A stretch of DNA of 64,000 bases, taken from Actinernus sp. WN-2022 (taxonomy: Eukaryota; Cnidaria; Anthozoa; Actiniaria; Actinernidae). This document shows, piece by piece, positions 24,830 to 36,850 of the stretch; position 1 is the stretch's first letter, and each line of letters starts with the position of its first letter. Where the stretch lies: NCBI GenBank assembly GCA_030867875.1, contig JAOWCC010001608.1, forward strand, positions 1-64,000. The letters are read 5' to 3'. The notes under the pieces are model-generated. The model had not been told where the DNA came from. It worked only from the letters and a program-made list of their open reading frames with translations, and did no database searches. Both the position numbers and the translations under genes were made by a program.

Positions 24830-25790
24830 ATTTTTCAACTGAGTGCCACATTATCGTAGAAAATTCAACGCCGCTACTTGTCACACTCAGCTGTTTGTCC
24901 TTTAGAAGAACAGAGCAAAGTCTGCAGTTCTTTCTACCAGTTGTAGCCTTAGCTGCCTTGTTGTCATGGTGGTCAGTTGTCAGGGGCACTGGACAGTGCT
25001 CAGGTGGAGAGCCAGGCTTATGACCCTGTTTCTGTACCAAGTCACTCTTTTCTAGGAGCTCTTTTGCCAGTGCCTCGCTGAAACTCTTATGGGTCTTGCA
25101 GCAATATGAAGGATATGAAAAAATATAATTTTCCACCACTTTCTTGTCCTTCTGAGCATTTGGTAGAACTGTAACAGCTGATCTGACAAGTCCACACCTC
25201 CCATCCCTTCATTATAGTTCTTTATGACAGGAGGAATCTGAATGGTAACTTTCTGAAACTTCCCATTTTCTTTCTTTCCACTGTGTGCTCTCCTGTTGCT
25301 GCATAGCATGTCGATGAATCATTTACATATTTAGTGACCCACCACAAGATTGCCCTTTTGAAACCATCTCTTGGGGCTTTTGTGGGCGTACCATTGTAAA
25401 AGCATTTGGCATCCCTTTCCTGTTTACTCAAACTGTTCCTGTTGTCAAACATCACTTGTAAAGGTCATTGAAGAGTAGTAGGCTACTTTAGAAATTGTTT
25501 ATAAAGAGATGATAGTCCTGCTGAAACAATCCGTCCATTTAGTGCATAACAACAACATATCCGAGTCCATTAGTTGACTTCCTGTGTTGATTTCAAATTT
25601 ATGTGTGTAGCCAGTGCGAGGACAGGCCAAAATCCAAATTTGAATCCGATATCACAGGCGTGTTTTGTATAAAGTGTTTCATACATAATCTTCCTTTGGA
25701 GACAACCATCCTCTCTTCAATCGAAACCTTCTGTCCTGGAACATAGTGTGACATGACACTTTGAGCTCTTCAAGCAAAGGTTTAATAATA
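24830..25790 (-). pseudogene. piggyBac transposase fragment (copy A)
   Basis: Minus-strand pieces in order: PGQKVSIEERMVVSKGR near 25750 (region of the first catalytic residue), MMFDNRN and DGFKRAILWWVTKYVN near 25430-25320, then PPVIKNYNEGMGGVDLSDQ near 25240, the hallmark with the last catalytic Asp, and a C-terminal Cys-rich part with CRLCSVLL near 24920. Three or more frame changes separate them. Order and spacing fit one decayed PGBD-type copy lacking its N-terminus. Confidence 0.8.
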
Positions 25791-25890
25791 ATAATATATT
25801 AAAGCTTATATAGCACTTATAACAAATAGATCTAAGCGCTTTACATTGGTCATTAAAAATTTACATATAAATCACAAAATCGATGACAGC
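25785..25890 (-). repeat. LINE 3'-end remnant
   Basis: Contains 'aaagcttatatagcac' and 'taagcgctttac' next to an (AAT)n tract. A similar 3' end (with 'ggcgcttcac' and AAT tract) closes the LINE at 53630-54390. Probably a short 5'-truncated insertion on the minus strand. Confidence 0.4.
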
Positions 25891-28182
25891 TTAATTTTTT
25901 TAAGACCACAACAGCAAAACAGTTTTCACGAGTGAGGTGAAATGTTCGTCAGCATTTTGCAATTGCTTTTTGCTGTTTTTGGTAAAAGTGATTTGTGTTT
26001 CGTCAGGCAGCGATTTGAGGGCTGAAAGGTGATTACCAAAGTCTTGCATGACAATGCCGATACAGTAAGCTAAGCTATTGCGCTGAAGAAACAACCTTCA
26101 TATTCTTTTCCACAGTTAGTTCGTTCCATTTTCCATTCCCCTGTAATTCTGCAGTTTCTGGACCTCCCAAAGAGTGATATTTTGATCAATGGCTTCTCAT
26201 TGCAAACATTTCTTACACACTCTAAATTCACCACTCTTTCATTCGGTGATATGTTTGGAGGTATTGATCCTCTAAATCCAAGTATTGTGGGGACGTTTTC
26301 CATATTAAGTATTTAATTATTGCTCATCCTCTTACATGTACATAGTCAGTGATTTTGTTACAAATTGCATTGAATGAGTCCCTGGGACTCGTTTCATAAA
26401 AAAGCACAAGAGTCCCAGCACAAGTATCAAAATAAATTTTATTGCTTTATTTTTAGCTAATGGCCATTATTTATAATGGAGGAGGAAAGAGGTAGGAGGA
26501 GAAGTTGTTTCTTTCTATGGTGGAAATCTCAAAGACACTGCAGTATGGGAAGTCATTTTTTAGCTACCTCCCTCGAGTATCTAAGATCATACTCATAATA
26601 TTTAAATGCCCCATGGGAACCTCTTTCAAGTTCCCCATTTTTCCCTAAGTTACATGTATAATCATTAATGACTGGTCTCTTTAAGTACAAAATATTGTTT
26701 GCAGGTGTATTTTTTTTACAGTAACATCATAATCTTTGCAACTGCACAGTATTCCTCAACTGAAATGGAAATTTATGTTACATGTACATGTATGTGAATC
26801 TACACTGAGGTTGCCTCAAATTTAATGATTTCTATTTCTGAAAATGAAAGCATCTCTCAGGATTCTCAGGACAAACCATGCTACATGTATGTTCAAAATG
26901 GAAGCATGTCTCTGATTTACTTAGAAGGAGATTTATGATTTACTTAATAAATCCTCTCTTTCTTGGCCTTCCAACTCTGTAATGACAATGGAAAGTTGAA
27001 GTTCAAGTTGCACCCTCATCAGCTTGTATTGGGTCACTTCTAGCAGCCGTTCCTAGCTGGTGTTAGTGTTATCTTGGAATGAGAATCCTCTTTCACACCC
27101 TACTGCATGGACATCAAGTCTGAAATAACGCTACCTCAATCATCTGAAGATAACCATCACCATGAAACCATTTGATAAGCTTCCATTTTTGTTGACATGT
27201 GACTGGATCTGTAAGAGGAGGTGAAGTGGTTTTCTTTCTCTTTCCTCCAGCCAAGCTATGTGACTTGGGTTGACCATAGTATTGGCAGAGGAGATAAGAT
27301 TCTTTGTATCCATAATTCAAAAGTTCATCTTGAGGCAGGAAACTGATTGGCTCATTGCTAATGCACTGAATGCATAAAGGAGATCCTGATCATTTTCCAA
27401 TGCATCAATACATTGTTCTCCCACTTTTTCACATGAAAATGCAACACTGTTGTGGTGGCCTTTGAATTCCGATCCATTCAGGTTGTGTTTCATTTTACAC
27501 TGTTTTACCTGAAACACAAAAGGTTTTTAGTTCTTGCAGTTAATTTACTTGTTTAATTATTTTATGCCAAGTAATTGGTATTTCAACTCTTGCAATTCCT
27601 TTTAATTACTGTTTTGTCATGCATCTACCTTAATTTATGCGATTTTCAGTATGAAAGAAACTCGCTGAGCACCGTTGTTGTCCCCATGGACTCCAATATC
27701 AAGTAGCTTATGGAGAAGAACTGTCTGTGGCAATTGTAAATATCAAGAAATAATCAGTATAAACTTTAAATAAGGTTGCTCTACATGAATGAGTATAATT
27801 GTAGGATCAATAGCCTTTGACCTTTCTCTTCAGGCCCATTGCTTTTGGATCACTGGGGCTAACTTTAGATAGATAGGTCGGCAAGCTGTTTGGGGTTCAT
27901 AGAGCGTGATGAGAGCACTTTAATGTGACATCAGTACTAGTTCATCGGTACCATCTGACATCAGTACTAGTTCTTCCTCAAACTTGCTCAAGAAACCGTT
28001 GATGAACGAGTGCTACATCCTGGTATTTAGCACATGGCAAAAGCATTCAGTGATTCGATTGGTTCAATTAACGACTAAGCAAACACCTGGGTATTGCTTT
28101 TCAGCACAATGTTGTATGGTGACAACATCGCAGATTTCGTTCGTCAACTTCAAGGCAAAAAAATTGAAAGACTATCCAAGTT
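25891..28182. other. mostly no recognisable gene; one broken unknown frame
   Basis: On the minus strand the frames 27517-27317 and 27320-27114 may form one protein split by a frame change near 27345 (pieces KMKHNLNGSEFKGHHNSVAF and LNYGYKESYLLCQYYGQPKS). I do not recognise it. The frame at 26303-26070 is also unknown. The phrase 'acatcagtactagttc' is repeated at 27926 and 27957. Confidence 0.3.
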
Positions 28183-28273
28183 TAATAGCGTTCCGCCCAG
28201 ATTCTAAAAATAGAAAACTCGTAATTGGCGTGCAGCATCATGGGATTGAAATGCGTACAAACATTCGAGAACA

Positions 28274-29869
28274 ATGCAGGAAGCTACGAAAAAAGCAGGT
28301 GCTACGAAGCACTGTTCTTGGGGTATTTGTTCATCCGATTCACGATATCCTGATAAATTACCGCCAGAAACCTTCTTTATAAGGTTTGCTAAGCCTGGGA
28401 AAGTCAAAGAATCCATGACTGATTGGGAAAAGCAGCAAGAAATGCAAAAAACGCTCAAAGCAAAACGGTGGATTCACGCTTGTGGTCGAAAGGATTTTTC
28501 CACCGAATATATAAAAAAGGACACTTACATTTGTTCCTTGCATTTCGTTGGGGGAAAAGGACCGACTGACGAACTTCCTGACCCATTACTGGCACATCTC
28601 ACTGACGAAGAACAGGCCACGAGATTGAAGAAAAGGAAATGTCCAACACCAAGAGTTGCGTTGCCGCCAAAACGTAAACGAACCGAGGTGGTAAACCCCG
28701 AGTTAGAGCTGGCTACATGAGAGCCTTCTGCAGTATGTGAAACGTCTCTTTGTGAGTCGAATTTGACTAGTGATCAAGCTGTTGATGTTGAAACTTGTTC
28801 AAATCAAGTTAATAAAGAAACGCAGACAGTTTACGATAAATACATTCTTGGAGCAAAGATCGAGTCAATTTTGGTTAAAAATAGCAAGGCCTTGACTGAG
28901 AGTCCTCTTGATCCATCGCCATCCCAAAGTGGAAACACTATGAGTCCAGATGTTATACTTGCTGATGAGAAGAAGTCCAAATACTTTATTGGTTTATATC
29001 CCCAGCAATTTGATATGTTATACGAATTCCTTGGGAAGGCAAAATTTAATTTGGTCTACTGGAGGGGCCCGAAGACAACACCCAAAGTATCGAAGGCCAG
29101 CTCATCTACTGACGATAAATCGAAACTTACCTTAAAGGAGCAGTTGTTTATCACATTGCTTAGATTGCGTAGGGGGTTTAACATTTTTACCATTGCACAT
29201 TTTTACAGAGTTACTGGAAAGTATGTGCGGGAATTTTTTTTAACCTGGGTTATGTATATGTACCAACACTTTAAAGATCACAAATATTTTATGTTTCCAG
29301 AAAGGCAGGTATTTTGGAAACACCTTCCAAAAGTTTTCAGACGATTTAAGAATGTCCGATGCTCTGTAGATTGCACTGAATTTTTTTGTCAAATGCCCAC
29401 AGATTATGCACGGCAAGGAAACACATATTCGTCGGATAAGCATCATACCACTATGAAATGCCTAATTGCAGTCAATCCTAATGGGGCGGCCTGTTATGTA
29501 TCCGATTTATACGAAGGTAGCATAGATGATGTTGAAATATTTAAGCAGTGTGGTATACTCGAGCATATCAATCCTAATGATCTCCTCTTGGTTGACAAAG
29601 GGTTTACAGTTCAACACTTATTGTTGGCAAAGCAAGCTACAATAGAAATACCAGCATTTCTTGGAAAGCGAGACAAATTTACAAAGGAAGAAATTCTGGC
29701 AACTAAACGAATTTCAAAGGCTCGGATACATGTGGAACGATTCAATGAAAGGCTAAAGAAATTTAGACTGTTAGATAGAACTATTCCACTGAACCTGAGC
29801 CATGTTGCATCTCAACTTGTTTATGTTGCATCCTGTTTGGTTAACTTCCAGGAATGTCTATGCAGATGA
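28274..29869 (+). pseudogene. THAP-domain DDE transposase (DDE_Tnp_4 type), one stop codon
   Basis: A single frame runs from the ATG at 28274 to the stop at 29867-29869 with only one in-frame TGA at 28718-28720. The N-terminus has a C2CH THAP zinc finger (HCSWGICSS, a Trp in KRWIHAC, and YICSLHF) that would bind the element ends. The C-terminal part carries the DDE_Tnp_4 catalytic triad: Asp in SVDCTEF (about 29370), Asp in LLLVDKGF (about 29595) and Glu in RIHVERFNERLK (about 29735). Length and domain order are those of a full transposase. It could be restored by a single base difference, so the copy is young or is read through. It converges on the nuclease gene at 31084-32966. Confidence 0.85.
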
Positions 29870-29879
29870 ATTCCAATAC

Positions 29880-30382
29880 CAACAAAGATAATTGTTGGCA
29901 TGTTGGCATGAAAACCAATTTGGATTTAGAGCTAAGCATAGTACAGATCATGCAGTTCTCTGCATAATTGATAAAATACAAAAAGCAATCGATGACCGAA
30001 ACTATTCCTGTGGTATATTCCTTGATTTTAGCAAAGCATTTGATACCGTCAATCATAAAATTTTGATTAAGAAATTAGAGTATTATGGTATTCGAGGCAT
30101 TGCCAAAGACTGGTTTGTCTAATACCTTATTAGTCTACTGATAGTTAGTTAGCTTAACTTTATTTTTTTCCTATTTATGTCTGTGTGTGTGTGTGTATCT
30201 GTGTCTTTATTTGTTTGTGTCCAGACCTGAACATGTAAAATATATTTTCTAGTAACTGGCTGCCTGGCATTTTTAACTGTAAGGTTATTTCGGGTAGCCA
30301 GTACCCCTATTATTTTTAGTCAAATTTGTAAATATGTATTGTATCTCTGGGGTAAATAAAGTTTGTTGTTGTTGTTGTAGGA
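29880..30382 (+). mobile_element. 5'-truncated CR1/L2-like LINE inside ISL2EU copy 1
   Basis: The plus strand encodes ENQFGFRAKHSTDHAVL and FLDFSKAFDTVNH, conserved RT blocks of Jockey/CR1-type LINEs, then jumps directly to an untranslated 3' end with a TG repeat (30180-30197), 'aataaag' and a TTG tail at 30361-30380. The RT core with the catalytic YADD box is missing, so an internal deletion has joined the early RT to the 3' end. It separates the two genes of the ISL2EU element. Confidence 0.7.
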
Positions 30383-30385
30383 AAC

Positions 30386-31083
30386 TAGATCATGCCAATT
30401 GATCCAGTGGACTTGTCAGAAATTAACAGAGGAGGGGATAATGGAATAAAAAGGTCCAAATAGTGTAACTCTCCCTTAGTGATAGACAAAAAAGACCCCC
30501 CTGTTTCAAATGACCTTTTTTAATACTCACGTCTGACTAGCAATAAATTAGTACTACTAATTCTGCTGCAAAAATGTCTGAATTATGAGCCTTTTAAAAA
30601 CCTTAATTTATTTCTATAGAGTAAATGCATGGATTGGATTGGACAGCAGAAAAAAACTTACTTTGACACAAACCTTTTTAACACCCACCCTTGAGACAAA
30701 ATGCCCCCCCTCTAAGATGGTGGCCATTTACCAGCCCTTCCTAACCATAATGACTCTAAGTTGCATTTTAACTAAGGAATGTGTGTGTACTAAACATCTC
30801 CCCCCCCCTCTGTTTTACTACATTTGATACGATATTATAACATATTGGACACAATTTTCTTAATGTATGTCCATATTCTGATGGTACATGAGTGAAAGGT
30901 TGGGATAACGACAGATGGCTTTCACAAGTGTACCCGATCAAGCTATATGGAACGATTACAGAAAATTGAGTCCTATTTGCTTATAAATATACTTCCGGTG
31001 AACCCATGCAGAAGGAAGCTCTAATCCACTCAATATGAATGTAAAAATTATAACAATCCTAAGAATGTCATATTGTATGGATG
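30386..31083. other. non-coding space between the two ISL2EU genes
   Basis: AT-rich spacer with no recognised frame. A phrase 'ttgggataacga' followed by 'atggc' and 'cacaagtgt' near 30900 recurs at about 45930 next to ISL2EU copy 3. Confidence 0.35.
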
Positions 31084-32966
31084 TTAATCGAGCACAACAG
31101 GAAGAAGTCTGCGAGGGATTTTCATCAGGAAATACTCAGGGATAAGAACTTTGCTCCAAACTATCTTCGTAAATTCCACAATCTTGTCTTGCGTTTCTTT
31201 ATCATGATAAAAACGTTCCACGTGTGGCTCACCCTTTGGAGTATGGAGAACGAAGTCACAGTAGTCTGCCTCGGTTACCAATAACAGCATTTGGTAGTAG
31301 TAGGCATGTCCTTTTTTCAGAACCAATTTCCCATTTACAATTGAAAAGCACTGCCTGTTCAAAACTTTGTTTGGTTTGCCAATGTCAACAGAATTTATTA
31401 ATTCTGTAACTGTTTGGTTCCTCAGTACTTTCAAGCATTTGATTTCAACAATCCCAAACGTATCTTTGGATTTTACGATACCATCAGGACTTGCACCCAA
31501 ATGTGGGTATTTTGTGTTTACCCAAATACCAGTTTCTGTCACATTATTTCCAGTTTTGTCAGTATATGCTTTTCTGGCAGAAGGCTCTTCTTCGATACTA
31601 TATTGCATGTCAAATGTTGTAATATTGTCAGGATACCATAACTTGTTCCTCAACCAATTATAACACCTCTGTAGAGAAACTGTATTACTCTGCACTTGCT
31701 CTCCCATGCCAACAACAACTTTGCATATAGAAGCTGTTATACGACACCAACGTGCTTGACACCATTCCTCACTCTTACTCTGACTTTCAGTGTTTGGTAT
31801 TTGACCCACAGTAAATTTGTCAGATATTGAGGACAAACTGTCAGCCAATGCTGTTTCAAATTCTGTCACAAGGGATTTGTAGTGAACTACGTCTGCATCG
31901 TCAAGCTTGAAATCCTGGTAATTTATTTGAAGCAGAGTTTCCCACATGGATAAAGTTCCTTGAGTAGCACTGTATGCTTGTAAATTTTGCAGGAAGGTAT
32001 GAACACCATCCTGGTCAACTTTATTTTGGAATTCCACAGGTAGAGGATCCCAATTAAACAGTGCGCTAGAGCTACTCTTTTTACTTGACTTGTATGATGA
32101 CTTGTGGAGGGCTTTGGGATCTTTCGTCCTCTTTTTCCCTTTATTCCATTATTCCATTTACAAGGCTGCGAGGTCGATGGCTCCACCACAACATGCCCAT
32201 TGTCTGACACGTAGTCCGAAAGCATCAATAATACCGCTGCAACATGACAGCAACGGTTTAATTCTCGAGCTTTACAAGTACATGATACTTGTTGGATAAA
32301 GCCACTAACCTTTCCAATACGAACAAAGACTTGCAGAGGTAAGTCTGATTTCATTGAATGATGGACATGGCATCTTAAAAAATAACTCTCATCATTGTCA
32401 TTGTCATGGCAGTTCTCAACAAAACCGCTTTTCAAAAGACCTCTTCCTTTCTTAAGTGGTTTCGCTGTTACGGTATCCCCAACGTCAACTGCTTCATCGT
32501 CCTCATTGTTGTCGTCGGGTAATAGATCCACAACTGATTCGACGTGGTGGTAAACATATCCGTAATTAAACATCACTGGGATGTTTCTTGACGGAAAATT
32601 TCCCCAGCCCGATTCAGGGAACTTCGTAGAGCTTTCCGTGTCGGTACTAGTAGATGATTTGGCCTTAATATTGTACCATTTACCTCCATCAACCTTCGGG
32701 TCAACCTTGATTTTTAGAGAAATGCATCCGTTTACACGGTCGACTAATTCTTGTTTTTCCCCACTTTTTTTCTCACCGTGGCACTCTAACCAACGTTTCA
32801 GCTCTAGAACATTGCAATCACCCGGTGGTTTGGTTAATTTGGCGCCTGGGACTTCATCTTCTGTGAGTAAAACTCGACAATTATCCACAACACGTACAGG
32901 AATCGCAGAAACTGGTGTTTCCGAGGCAGCAATTTTGAAATATTTGTCCGCATTTCGATCCCACAA
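31084..32966 (-). pseudogene. SAP-SWIM-YqaJ nuclease of ISL2EU-like element
   Basis: Two overlapping minus-strand frames (32966-31923 and 32037-31084) form one protein split by a frame change near 32065, in or beside a run of A residues. Domains in order: a SAP-like helix pair (residues about 52-80 of the first frame, LELKRWLECHG), a SWIM zinc motif (about 229-241, CTCKARELNRCCH), then a YqaJ/lambda-exonuclease fold: EEWCQARWCRITAS, GASPDGI (metal-binding Asp), VEIKCLK (the E-x-K pair) and YYYQMLLLVTE (the Gln helix). YqaJ proteins are DNA exonucleases or recombinases. It likely aids element movement, which is inference. It converges on the transposase gene. Confidence 0.85.
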
Positions 32967-33029
32967 TGCAATGCTGCCAAATATGTAAATATTTTATGAC
33001 GTCACCTGGGCGGAACGCTATTACCTAGG

Positions 33030-34622
33030 TGTTATACTTGTATGGAAAGAACATACTGACATTATTCGCTCTAAAGTAAATAAGTGCTTGGGCCTGTTAT
33101 CACGCATACGATCTTGCCTTACCTTAAAGCAGCACAGTGCATTTATCTTAGTGTTGTTTTTGTTGTTTTAGCTATACGGATACTGCCTGGGGAGAACTGT
33201 CTGCCGGCTGTAGCAACAACTTGCAGCAGTTACAAAACCGAGCTGCCCGGATTATTCTCAGGCGTGATTCTTCTAGTTACATTGGGCTAACTTAGAAACA
33301 ACAAATCGTAAAATACACAAATGTGTTCTTGTTTTTAAATGTTTACATAACCAAATTCCACCACAACCTCGTGACCAGGGTCTTCTCGGTCAGATCCAAG
33401 ATGGCGGCTACTCCGAGAGAAGACCCTGGTAAACCCTGAACTGTCACGTATTCTTATTAGCTCTTCGATTATGACACAAGGATTGTTCTAACGATGCTTT
33501 TTATTGGCCAAACGGACTGAGTCCAGAGGGATGAATTTGTATATAGATTCGATTGCTCAAATTTTATCAATAAAATGATTTTAAATAACCTTAACACGTT
33601 GTGTAGGTAGATCAATAGATGAAGTGCATTACTGGGTAGTTTTCTGTTAAGTTTCATCAGTGAGAAAGCCAGGAGAAGCCGTTAAATCTGAACATGTGCT
33701 ATCAATCTCTTCGCTTCAACGCTAACAGAAAATGAACGGCTTTTTAGGATTCTCTTCTAGCTTAGATACATCCTGGTAGCTTTGTGATACTCTTCCACTG
33801 TTTCTTTATCCAAGTAAACTCCATTTCGAACTGTTTAGTAGACCTGTTTTCACTTCGTCGTTCGCCGCGTGGAAAAACCGTTAATCGCATATCGCTCACT
33901 CCAGATTGGGATACCTATGGTTTGTAGGCACGTGTTAACATTTCCATATTTAGCTTGGCCGCCATATTGGATGCCCACATCACGTGATTAAAATCTCCAG
34001 GATTTCTGGATATTTTTGGTCACGTGATTCAGCGTTTACCAGGGTCTTCTCTCGGAGTAGCCGCCATCTTGAATCTGACCGAGAAGACCCTGGTCACGAG
34101 GTTGATTCCACCATAGACCCATTCGAAAAATGGCATCCAATTTAATTAACTATTTTGTAGGACTGACTAGCCTCGCTTACACGTTCAAAAGCTTTTGTGT
34201 GGAATGACTAGCCTCGTGTTCACGTTACCAGGACAATAGCTTTTTCAAGTTGATAATTGTTTCACTAGAAATTCCGTCTTTTATACCTACGATACAAGAA
34301 AAAATCTGACCTTCATCTACCTACACCGAAACTTAGCCTTGGAAAACGTACGTTTAGATTTTCTGGATCAATACTTTTAAACTCACTTCCTGTTAATATT
34401 AAACATACTGAACCACTTTCTTCTTTCAAAAGTTCTGCTAAAGCCCACTTTTTTTAGTACTTAATTATGATATTGTAGTTTTTTTAGGATATTTGTATTG
34501 TACATAGTTTTTAGGGTATTTGTATTGTATGTATATTTTATTGATACAGGGCCCCTTTGGACACCAGCCACGTTGCTGAATGGGCCACCCTGTTAAAATA
34601 AAGTTCATCTATCTATCTAACA
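33030..34622 (+). pseudogene. CR1/L2-like LINE, C-terminal part and 3' tail, split by a MITE
   Basis: Before the insertion: WKEHTDIIRSKVNKCLGLLS and LQQLQNRAARIILRRDSS, the post-RT domain. After it: HLPTPKLSLGKRTFRFSGSI and LNSLPVNIKHTEPLSSFK, the C-terminal domain ending in a stop near 34457. The 3' end reads 'aataaagttcatctatctatcta' at 34599-34619, an ATCT repeat tail like that of the LINE ending at 40076. The coding region is frame-shifted and 5'-truncated. It begins immediately after ISL2EU copy 1. Confidence 0.7.
33364..34104. mobile_element. Mutator-like MITE with hairpin ends and 9-bp duplication
   Basis: Ends beginning CAACCTCGTGACCAGGGTCT form a 70-bp inverted repeat with one mismatch. 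Each arm is itself a hairpin: AGGGTCTTCTC pairs with GAGAAGACCCT around a core containing AAGATGGCGGC. A perfect 9-bp direct repeat ATTCCACCA borders it (33355-33363, 34105-34113), the size typical of Mutator-like transposases. The target was the LINE at 33030-34622. No transposase inside. Confidence 0.85.
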
Positions 34623-34624
34623 TT

Positions 34625-35762
34625 CCTGGAAAATCTCAGGAATTCATGGGACATCCAGGGAACAAAGTTTACAGTTGTTCAGACTTCCGGGAATTCTTGG
34701 GATTTCTGGAGACATGATACCTATTTTTTTGATCAGTTCAATATCTTCCAACATTGAAGGAGGAGAGGGGGAAACGCCAAAGCTGTCTCAAGCAATAATG
34801 GCTGAAATGCCAAGTCAAACATTACATGTATCAATTTGTATGGGGTAATGTTTCTTGAGCAAGCGTGTGCAGAATAAGTAAAGAAACAGCGAAAAGATGC
34901 TGTTGAAGAGAGATAACAGACAGTCGTAAACACTCTAAAAGAGTGTGTGATTGTGATTAGAAAACAAGAAGGGGAATGTTCCTGTAAACGACTTATCCAG
35001 AATGCCGACTTATCCAAGTTTCTGTGAGAATGGTGAGATGTTACATTATTTAAACCAACAACGATATTTCCCTTTCAATCGAGAGAAAAAAGGGTTAGTC
35101 CCTAAAACATCTGAAGAAAAGAGTTATGTTTTGATATATCCCGAGTGTGGAGGGGACCACCTGGCCTTTTACTTGGAAGGTCCAGGTTTTGTGTATAAAT
35201 GAAACCCCATTGATCAGGGTCTGGCTACAAAGGGCCGCACATGGACGAAGAAATCAGAAGAGCTTTCTCATGGCTGTAGTTCGAAAAAGAGGAAATAAGG
35301 CAGAGGGGTAAGAACTTTAAAATTTGTACGTTTGCAAAGGCGGGCAAAGGAGTAAGTGTCACTGGATGGAGGAGGGAGATCCCTCTCAGAACTCTGCTAT
35401 TAAAATTGCAATCCTATGCACTAATGCAGAGTTATTAAAACTAGCTCCTCAGAGTCCAAACTTAAATCCTATTTAAGTTTGTGTTTATCTTGTCTCTGAG
35501 AAGTTAAAACAAGATGTAGGTATGCAGCAGACAGCAAAAGAGTCTGGTGAGGAATTTTAACAGAGAATATAAATACATTTGTTTTCTATTCCGATTGTAA
35601 CAACAATTTGATAGGTTTGATGAATGGAACCGGCTAAGATATTTAATACAATTGGACATTAAAGTTTATAATATCATTTCTAGTTTATTAAAATAGATTA
35701 CAGTTTATACTTGTTTTTAATCTAAGACAAATAAAGTACAGTACAATACAGCACCAGTTCTA
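34625..35762. other. no recognisable gene
   Basis: Frames at 35017-34733 (minus) and 35002-35202 (plus) show no recognisable similarity. The text contains repeated 'ggaattc'/'gggacatcc' phrases near 34625-34710 only. Confidence 0.35.
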
Positions 35763-35766
35763 TTAA

Positions 35767-36326
35767 AGTGCCTATAACCCTTTTGCAATTTTGATAGCTT
35801 TTGAACCTCAGAACAGTTTTGAGTACTTCTGTGAAGAAATGTTTGGTTTAAAGTGAATACTTTATGTTCTACGCTTGTTTGAAATCGTGTAAATGTGACC
35901 TTTTGTAACCTTTCCTGACCCATGACCGCGTAAGTAAAAGCCTGGGTCGAAACCTGTATATACGTCACCTCATTAATGCATTATTCTCCATAGCGCCATT
36001 CCATCACAACAACATCGATGCATAGAAAATATACACAGTTTGTGAGTTGTTAGTAAAGAGAAAAGTCATTTTAGTGAACATGTTAAGTATTTCTTAAAAT
36101 GATTGCAAAGCCGAATTAATTATATGACGTCAAGATGACGTACATACAGGTATCGACCCAGGTTTTTGCTTACGCGGTCATGGATCAGGGAAGGTCACAT
36201 TTACACGATTTCAAACAAGCGTAGAACATAGAGTATTCACTCAAAACCAAAACTTTCTTCACAGAAGTACTCAAAACTCTTCGAAGGTTTGTAAGCAATA
36301 CAAATTGCAAAAGGGTTATAGGCACT
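35767..36326. mobile_element. TTAA-flanked MITE, family A (long copy)
   Basis: Inverted arms of about 210 bp begin AGTGCCTATAACCCTTTTGC and are flanked by TTAA on both sides (35763-35766, 36327-36330). Arms share 'gagtacttctgtgaagaaa', 'gttctacgcttgtttgaaat' and 'tgaccgcgtaag' with each other. The same arms, shorter, occur at 8976-9265, so this is one family. The TTAA duplication implies mobilisation by a piggyBac or Kolobok transposase; piggyBac remains lie at 22-26 kb. Confidence 0.8.
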
Positions 36327-36850
36327 TTAAGTACCGTACACATTTCACAGCGAATTGATTGCTGACAGGTCATGTCTTTCCACCATTAATTTTTTTTATC
36401 ACCTAAACGGGAAGAGGTTGGCTGTGTTTCAAACGTGGCACACCAAACGATTCACAGGTTTGCGAATTCAAAACTTTCCTTTTTCAACCTCTCTAGTACA
36501 GTGGAACCTCGATATAACGATACCCGATGTAACGATAATCCCGATTTAACGATCAACATTTTTCAGCCCGGCAAACGTTACAGTAAATGTATGTGACATT
36601 CACCCGATTTAACGATATCGGATATAACGATATTCTCGATATAACGATCATAATCTAGCGGCCCAAACGTGAAAATGAACTCGATATAACGATAAAATCA
36701 ATTATGGTGCTACTAAAATGGAATGCCAAGCATTTCAACGGATGTGATACTGTATTCACTTAATCCAGTTTAGTTTCATTGTTTTCCAAGACTGTTATGT
36801 TTCTGTCAACAGTTTACATGACTGGTAGGGATTACATGACTGGTATTGAT

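Larger units (their letters stand above)
28185..33021. mobile_element. ISL2EU-like DNA transposon, copy 1 (nearly complete)
   Basis: Ends share ATAGCGTTCCGCCCAG in inverted orientation (28185 and 33021), with further similarity inside (GAAATGCG near 28249 and 32950). TA flanks both ends (28183-28184, 33022-33023). Two genes converge: a THAP/DDE transposase on plus and a SAP-SWIM-YqaJ nuclease on minus. The pairing of a DDE transposase with a YqaJ-type exonuclease is, to my knowledge, the hallmark of ISL2EU elements. A truncated LINE is inserted between them at 29880-30380. One stop and one frameshift are the main lesions. Confidence 0.8.

Noticed and set aside
22350..25790. One continuous piggyBac gene across both fragments
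   Set aside because: On the minus strand the central fragment (22.4-22.7 kb) lies after the C-terminal fragment (24.8-25.8 kb), so they are separate copies.
30585..30827. 80-residue plus-strand frame
   Set aside because: No similarity; lies in the spacer of ISL2EU copy 1.
33355..34113. Reading the 33.4-34.1 kb inverted repeats as a hAT element
   Set aside because: The flanking direct repeat is 9 bp and exact (ATTCCACCA), not 8 bp, so Mutator-like is preferred.
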